NCBI GenBank assembly: GCA_003402745.1
Contig: QQND01000004.1
Span: 1-64,000 of the forward strand
Direction: 5' to 3'
DNA from: Verrucomicrobiota bacterium
GTDB taxonomy: Bacteria; Verrucomicrobiota; Verrucomicrobiia; Chthoniobacterales; Chthoniobacteraceae
Length of the DNA: 64,000 bases
The position numbers were made by a program, and so were the translations under genes. Each line of letters begins with the position of its first letter. The stretch's first letter is position 1. Shown here in pieces: positions 58,581 through 64,000 of this stretch. The notes under the pieces were generated by a model. The model did not search any database. It had not been told where the DNA came from and saw only the letters and a program-made list of their open reading frames with translations.

Positions 58581-61500
58581 TTACCGGGAATCAGCCAGCC
58601 TGCCTTTTGGAAGTGCAAAGGCCACCCAGGTGTCCCCGGCGGGACCGCCTAACTTTCCGCCGCCGGTGGCTGGTTGGAGAATGAACTGCCGCCCTTCGGC
58701 CTCGTAGGAGGAGGGCGGCGCCGTGCCGTGCAAGGGAAGCGATTGGCTCCACAACTCCGCGCCGGTGGATGCGTCGAAGGCGCGGATTTTCTTGTCGCGA
58801 GTGCCGCTGACGAAGACGAGGCCGGAGGAGGTCACTATCGCGCCACCAAAATTTTCCTGCCCGGTTTTTGGAACGCCTTTTTCTTTGAGTTCAGGATATT
58901 CGCCCAAGGGAACGCTCCAGGCGGTTTCGCCCGTATTCAGGTTGATGCAGTTAAGAGTGCCCCAGGGCGTGGAGCAGGCCGGGTATCCGTTGGAATCGAG
59001 GAGGCGGTTGAAGCCGGAGAAAGTCCATTCTTTACCCTTTGAGGCGCCCTGGGGGGCGGAGGGGCGGTCGCGGCAAAGCACAAAATCGAGGAGGGGTTGA
59101 AGTTGTTCTTCGGTGAGGTGCGGCATGGGAGGCATGGAGGCGCGGCCTGTTTTCAGGATGGCTCGCACATCCGGTTCGGCGAGGCGGTGCCGGAGACCGC
59201 GCATGGGCGGCGCGTGGCCGAGTCCTTTGCGGTCGGGGCCGTGGCAAGCCGAGCAGTTGGTTTGGTAGATTTGTTCGCCAGCGCTTGGGGGAAGCAAGGG
59301 GGCGGGGTCGTCATCCCGGAAACAGGTGATGCTCCAGGGGATTTCGTTGGAGGTGACGTATAGAAAGCCTTTTGGATCGGCGGCTGCACCGGTCCATTCG
59401 GCGCCGCCGTGGATATTAAAGAGGAGGGTGGGGCGGGCTTCATCGAAGGAAGGAAAGGGGCCGAGATTGGCGCGATCAAGAAGCGGAAGGAGGGCGGCGC
59501 GGGCCTCGGGGTTGGAGGGCATATCGGCGCGGGTGTAGGCTTGGCGGGCGAAGGGTTGGGGGAGTTCGGGGGCGGGTTGGTAGACTGCGGTGGAATCGCC
59601 GGGCAGCCCGTGGGTGTCGACGCGCACGAAGCGGAAATCGTACAGGGGCTCGCCCGTGACGCGGTCGAGCAGGAGGGTGTTACCGAGTTTGGTGACTTGG
59701 GCGAGGGCGTCGACGCGGCGGCCGTGGCGTTCGACAGTGACGAGGTTGGGGGGCGCGGGGATGTCCCAGTCCCAGATATCGTGGCGGAGCTCCTGGAAGT
59801 GCCAGAGTCGTTTGCCGTTTGTGGCGTCGAGGGCCAGGACGCAGTTGGAAAAGAGGTTGTCGCCCTGGTGGTTAATGCCGATGAAATTGGGTTTGGGGGA
59901 ACCGAGGCTAATGAAAGCGATTCCCCGGGACTCGTCCATGGCCATGCCTCCCCAGCAATTCGCGCCGCTTTCAAGTTTACTCCAGGTTTCGTTGCCGAAT
60001 TCGCCCGCAGGCGGACGTGTCTTGAATGTCCACAACAACTTGCCGTCCCTTGCGTCAAACCCGTACACATCCCCTCCGTAACCGGGCAGGACGAAAATGT
60101 GGCCGTGCAGCGCTCCGACCGCCGTGGTGCCGGTGGGCACCTGGGTTTTTCCACCGGTGCCAAAGCCTTCCACGGGCAAGCCTGTGTCGGGGTGCAGAGC
60201 GATCAACCAGTTGCCGTCCCCAAAGAGAAGGCGAGGTGGGGCGATGGCGTCTCCCTTCCAATAGAGCAGGCCGCGCCGGGCGGGGTTGGAGGATTCGCCT
60301 CCGATGAGCGTTTTTGGGGCAAACCGCCAGCGTTCTTTCCCGGTGGCGGCGTCCACGGCGACGATGTTTTTGCCGGGCGTTGGGGTGAACATTGTTCCAT
60401 GAACAACGATGGGGTTGCACTGGATGTTAGCGTTCCCGTCCCCGCTGCGGTAGGTCCACGCCGGCTCGAGTTGGGCGACGTTTTCGCGGGTGATTTGTTT
60501 CAAGTTCGAAAATCGATTGGAGGTGGGGCCTCCCAGAGAGCGTTCCCAGTTGCCAGAGCTGGTGTCCGAGGGCCAGCCATTGGCCGGGGTGAGCCGCTCC
60601 GGTTTGGCTGCGGGCAGAATGAAGCTCGAGGCGAGTTGGCTGCGGTCGAGTTCGGGGATGGGGGCAATGGCGGCGGCCTGCGCCGGGGTGGCTGGCAGGG
60701 CCTCAAAATCCCACAGCCCGAGGGTGGTGGCGTCGGTTTTTAAGGGTGCGTCTCCTGGCGCGCTGATTTCGCGTTCTCCGGAGGAAATGCGGACATTGTC
60801 GAGAAGGCCGTCGCAGCTGGGCCTGCCTTCTACGAGTGCGCCCAGAGCAAGTCCACCCGGTATTGGCGTGCCGACCCGTGGGCGCAACGGGGCTTCTTTC
60901 ACGAGTTTGCCATCGACGTAAAGGCGCACTTTTTCGGGGCCGATCGTGGCGGCGAGCGCGTGCCACGTTCCATCGCAGACGTTGATTTCACTGCGGATTT
61001 CGCCCCCGCGGCCCGGCATGTAGAGACTGAGGAATCCAGATTTTGAGTAGGTGTAGAGTTCCCAATGGTCGGCGGAGGCCTTGGTGTCGGAGGCCACAAG
61101 AATGTTAAAACTGGTGGCGGAGTTGAGTTTCGCGCGGCACTCCACGCTTAGGGGAGGGGTGCGGTAGGAGTCTTTGCCCTCGAGTGCGAGACTGCCATGG
61201 AGGGCGTTTCCGAATGCCGGCGAGAGGGAGGGGACGCTGGTGGCGGAGGCGCTGCTTGGGGCGGCTTTGGCCCCGGCCGGAGCTGGGGTGGCGTTAAAAG
61301 AGCGTGGGACGGGTTTGGGGCCGGCGGGGTCTCCTTGGAGTTGGGGAGTGAGCCAGCGGAGCCCTTCGAGATTGTCCTGCAGGCGCGCCTCGGCGTCTTC
61401 GCCGGTGTGGTTGAGGATGCCGATTGGTCCGGTATAGCCGCTTTTGGCGATGATTTTGAGGAGAGAAAGGTCTTCCGTGCCTATCCCCAGGGGGAGGATT

Positions 61501-62264
61501 TTGCGGCCGACTTGATCCCCTCTAATATCCATCCCATTGAGGTTTAGAAAAATCAAGTGGGGCTTCATGCGCTCGAGCAGCTCCTTGAATCCTTCGATGT
61601 GGCCGTGGCCGTGATGTTGGTTATAGACCAGCCCCACGTTTGAAAAGCCCTCCGCTTTGAGAGCGTTGAGGATCTCGATTTGGTTGTCGGGTTCGCCAAA
61701 CCAAGAGCCATGATTGTAGAGGCCCACGGTGAGCCCGTCGGCTCTGGCAGCTTCCGCAATGGGTTTGAGTCGGCGCACTTCATTGGCGACCCGGCGGGCT
61801 TGTTCCTCGGCGGAATCCGCCTTCAGGGAACCTCCGCCACCGCTCACCCAGAGCTGGGGTTTGAAGTGGTGTTTGCGGAAGAGTTCGAGAGCGGTGAGGG
61901 CTTCCGGGTTGAGGCTGCCAGGAAACCACCACCCAGTGAGGTCAACATGGTGGCGTTTGAGCGCCTCCATTTCGGCGTCCCATTCTAGGATGTGTTCTTT
62001 CCGGTAGTCGTAGACAAACTTACTAAAACCCAGCTTTTCGAGCATTTCGGCCCTTTGTTCCGGGTTGCGCTTGCCTTTGTCGAAGGGAACGATGCACCAG
62101 GCCGCCAAGTTTGAGCTTCGGAAAAGCTCGGGAGATTTTTGTGCGGGAGCCGCACTCGCGGGCTGGGAGGGGGGAGTTGCCGCCTGGACGGGCGGGGCAA
62201 GGGCGCTGAGGGCAAACGCGGCGAGCGCGGATAGCGTGTGATTTAGGAGAAACGTGGTTTTCAT
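58581..62264 (-). CDS. Secreted multidomain protein: sugar-isomerase-like TIM barrel + LamG + PQQ-type beta-propeller dehydrogenase with internal cytochrome c
   Basis: Signal peptide from 62264; GLYNHGSWFGEPDNQIEILNALKAEGFSNVGLVYNQHHGHGH (xylose-isomerase-like TIM); DGTWHALAATIGPEKVRLYVDGKLV (LamG); PQQ propeller repeats; YQTNCSACHGPDRKGLG (CxxCH). Confidence 0.85.
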   Translation of the reverse strand: MKTTFLLNHTLSALAAFALSALAPPVQAATPPSQPASAAPAQKSPELFRSSNLAAWCIVPFDKGKRNPEQRAEMLEKLGFSKFVYDYRKEHILEWDAEMEALKRHHVDLTGWWFPGSLNPEALTALELFRKHHFKPQLWVSGGGGSLKADSAEEQARRVANEVRRLKPIAEAARADGLTVGLYNHGSWFGEPDNQIEILNALKAEGFSNVGLVYNQHHGHGHIEGFKELLERMKPHLIFLNLNGMDIRGDQVGRKILPLGIGTEDLSLLKIIAKSGYTGPIGILNHTGEDAEARLQDNLEGLRWLTPQLQGDPAGPKPVPRSFNATPAPAGAKAAPSSASATSVPSLSPAFGNALHGSLALEGKDSYRTPPLSVECRAKLNSATSFNILVASDTKASADHWELYTYSKSGFLSLYMPGRGGEIRSEINVCDGTWHALAATIGPEKVRLYVDGKLVKEAPLRPRVGTPIPGGLALGALVEGRPSCDGLLDNVRISSGEREISAPGDAPLKTDATTLGLWDFEALPATPAQAAAIAPIPELDRSQLASSFILPAAKPERLTPANGWPSDTSSGNWERSLGGPTSNRFSNLKQITRENVAQLEPAWTYRSGDGNANIQCNPIVVHGTMFTPTPGKNIVAVDAATGKERWRFAPKTLIGGESSNPARRGLLYWKGDAIAPPRLLFGDGNWLIALHPDTGLPVEGFGTGGKTQVPTGTTAVGALHGHIFVLPGYGGDVYGFDARDGKLLWTFKTRPPAGEFGNETWSKLESGANCWGGMAMDESRGIAFISLGSPKPNFIGINHQGDNLFSNCVLALDATNGKRLWHFQELRHDIWDWDIPAPPNLVTVERHGRRVDALAQVTKLGNTLLLDRVTGEPLYDFRFVRVDTHGLPGDSTAVYQPAPELPQPFARQAYTRADMPSNPEARAALLPLLDRANLGPFPSFDEARPTLLFNIHGGAEWTGAAADPKGFLYVTSNEIPWSITCFRDDDPAPLLPPSAGEQIYQTNCSACHGPDRKGLGHAPPMRGLRHRLAEPDVRAILKTGRASMPPMPHLTEEQLQPLLDFVLCRDRPSAPQGASKGKEWTFSGFNRLLDSNGYPACSTPWGTLNCINLNTGETAWSVPLGEYPELKEKGVPKTGQENFGGAIVTSSGLVFVSGTRDKKIRAFDASTGAELWSQSLPLHGTAPPSSYEAEGRQFILQPATGGGKLGGPAGDTWVAFALPKGRLADSR

Positions 62265-62759
62265 GAGAGCGGGGGAGCGGTGTTTTTTACAGGCCTGACA
62301 GCGGAGGATTGGAGTTTTGGAAAAGGAGGGACCGCACCACGGTGGCGTGCTCATTGGGGAAGTTGGCGGCGGTAGTGACGGACTTGGGGCAAGTCGTTGG
62401 CGAGTTTCAACGGGGTGTAGAGGGGTAAATCCTCCAAAACTGTAAGCGAGCCGGGGGGTGGGGGCTAGAACCCAGGCGTCTAGTTTGTGTATCTACGCGC
62501 CAAATTAGGATTCTACTTTGGCGCTCGAAGGGTGCAGGAAAGGGGCCCGACCCTCTGGCTCTTAACGGTCAGGTTCGTACTGTAAATGCCTGGATTCAAT
62601 TAAAGTGGAGCGGCAAGGATAGCCCTCAAAGAGTTGGGGAAGGTGCGTGTTTGTGAAAGATCTTTCCGCCAAGGCAGCCGGCAGGTTAGGGCTCCAAGAG
62701 GAAGAGAGCCGCAGCACGAAGAGAAAAAGGGAAGGGGTTCTTCCCAGGAGCGGGAGAGC

Positions 62760-64000
62760 CTACTGCGCGAGCCACTGTGCGGCGTCCGCAATGACGTGGC
62801 CTGTGGTGCCCTCATTGCGGATTTCTAACCAGCCCGACTTGCCGGTTTCAAAACGAAAGGTTCCGAGCACCTGCACTCCGCCGGGGCCTGCGGGCGGTTC
62901 CTGCTGGTTGACGTACACGGTGGTTTCCCCATCTGCATGATGGACCACCACAGGCACTTTTTTGGAACGGTTGCCAAGGGGGGGATAGGCAATCGCCACC
63001 CTGTAACGACCTGCCGACGGGAGTTCCGGAGTGAAGCGGACTTTCTGGCGCCCTTTGTCGGTGTTGCCGTCGTGGCGGTAGCCGGTGCCGACGAAGCCAC
63101 CCACGGAGGAGGCCTCCGTGGCGAATCCTTCAATTTGGGCATTGGAATCGTCTACGACGATCCCGGGCAATTGGATGGCGGTCCGGCTGTCCTTTGGATC
63201 CGGAATGAAATCGAGCACCTGTTTGTCCGCGAGCAGGCGCGCTTTGAGTTTTTCTGCATTGATGGATTGAATGTTTGTTTTTTGTTCAATGGCCTGGACG
63301 GCGGCGGTCGCGGCACTCTGTCCCATGACCATGAAGACGGGCTCCATGCGAATACTTCCGTAGGCGATATGGCTTGCGCTCAGGCAGACGGGTACCAGCA
63401 GGTTGGTGCATTCGGAGGCTTTAGGACGGATGCTCCGGAAGCTTATGGGGTAGGGTTTTGTGGCGATTTGAATGTCGCCTTCGTTGCGGACGAATCCTTC
63501 CTTTGTCACGTAACGCTGCACGTGGTGGGAGTCCATTTGGTAGGCGCCCATCCCGACACTGTCCTCGACGACCTCGGAACGCTTGCAGTTCTTTTCAGAC
63601 ATTACGTAGTCGCCGATCATCCTGCGCGCTTCTCGCACGTAGAGCTGCCTGGGCCAGTTTCCGTTTTCGGTGAACTCATCCTTGGCGAGGCCGAATTTTT
63701 GGTAAGACTCTCGCAGTGCCTGCGGGACGCGCGGGGAGTTTGCCAAGGTCCAAAAGAGGCCCTTTTGCCAGTCCTCGTGTGCCCTCCAGATGCGCTCCCG
63801 GGTGGCGTAGTCGGCCTCGGGGTAGTCCCAGTTCATGCCGATAAAGTCTGAACTGATGGCGAAGTTGTTGTTTGTATCGGTTTTGCGATTGGGCATGGCC
63901 GTGGGGTTCCAGGAGACGCGGGTGTCCCCGGCTTCGGCGTTGCGCAGGGCTAGCTCGAACCATTGTGGGTCGTAGTTGGCGGGTTTCTCCCAGTCCCGGC
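62760..64000 (-). CDS. FAD-dependent oxidoreductase, C-terminal part, truncated by window edge
   Basis: Frame stays open upstream of the listed ORF (minus strand reads ...RDWEKPANYDPQWFELALRNAEAGDTRVSWNPTAMPNRKTDTNNN...); GEYVMSEKN-like GDYVMSEKNCKRSEVVEDSVGMGAYQMDSHHVQRYV; YGSIRMEPVFMVMGQSAATAAVQAIE. Confidence 0.85.
   Translation of the reverse strand, partial: RDWEKPANYDPQWFELALRNAEAGDTRVSWNPTAMPNRKTDTNNNFAISSDFIGMNWDYPEADYATRERIWRAHEDWQKGLFWTLANSPRVPQALRESYQKFGLAKDEFTENGNWPRQLYVREARRMIGDYVMSEKNCKRSEVVEDSVGMGAYQMDSHHVQRYVTKEGFVRNEGDIQIATKPYPISFRSIRPKASECTNLLVPVCLSASHIAYGSIRMEPVFMVMGQSAATAAVQAIEQKTNIQSINAEKLKARLLADKQVLDFIPDPKDSRTAIQLPGIVVDDSNAQIEGFATEASSVGGFVGTGYRHDGNTDKGRQKVRFTPELPSAGRYRVAIAYPPLGNRSKKVPVVVHHADGETTVYVNQQEPPAGPGGVQVLGTFRFETGKSGWLEIRNEGTTGHVIADAAQWLAQ

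Noticed and set aside
59409-60743. 444-aa plus-strand ORF (Gly/Val-rich)
   Set aside because: Antisense to the PQQ/cytochrome fusion gene; composition typical of a shadow frame, no motif recognised.
62937-63851. 304-aa plus-strand ORF at right edge
   Set aside because: Antisense to the FAD-dependent oxidoreductase, which has clear family sequence.
1-64000. CRISPR arrays, rRNA, tRNA, prophage or intact IS elements
   Set aside because: Read for repeats, cloverleaf-like and transposase signals; none seen. A tRNAscan/Infernal run would be needed to exclude small RNAs.

Overview
64 kb of a GC-rich bacterial chromosome, most likely Verrucomicrobia/PVC: it has two DUF1501 proteins, a PSCyt1/DUF1549/DUF1553-type cytochrome, two ThuA proteins, two DUF5069 proteins and a Gfo/Idh/MocA oxidoreductase. 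I call about 46 protein genes and a few hairpin terminators. I recognised no rRNA, tRNA, CRISPR array, prophage or intact IS element. Housekeeping genes include smc, lnt, nadE, cinA, sppA, thiL, tsaE, tsaB, ppdK, pgi, malQ, a glgP-type phosphorylase and an ompH/Skp homologue. The left edge holds the 5' end of a type I restriction specificity gene (hsdS, minus strand) that the ORF track missed because it is truncated. The right edge holds a truncated FAD-dependent oxidoreductase. Observations most worth follow-up: (1) a photolyase/cryptochrome homologue whose FAD domain precedes an alpha/beta antenna-like domain, i.e. apparent circular permutation; (2) a membrane protein resembling an M48 peptidase with its HExxH replaced; (3) a rhodanese-like protein with Gly at the catalytic Cys position, overlapping a MauE/DoxX gene and followed by a probably exported SOD; (4) a TIM-barrel/LamG/PQQ-propeller/cytochrome c fusion; (5) a PPDK with histone-H1-like Lys/Ala tails at both ends, divergent from a regulatory CBS pyrophosphatase; (6) a two-component system joined to pgi by 4-nt stop/start overlaps. 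No single obvious new defence or biosynthetic system was found. All calls come from reading motifs by eye; no searches were run.
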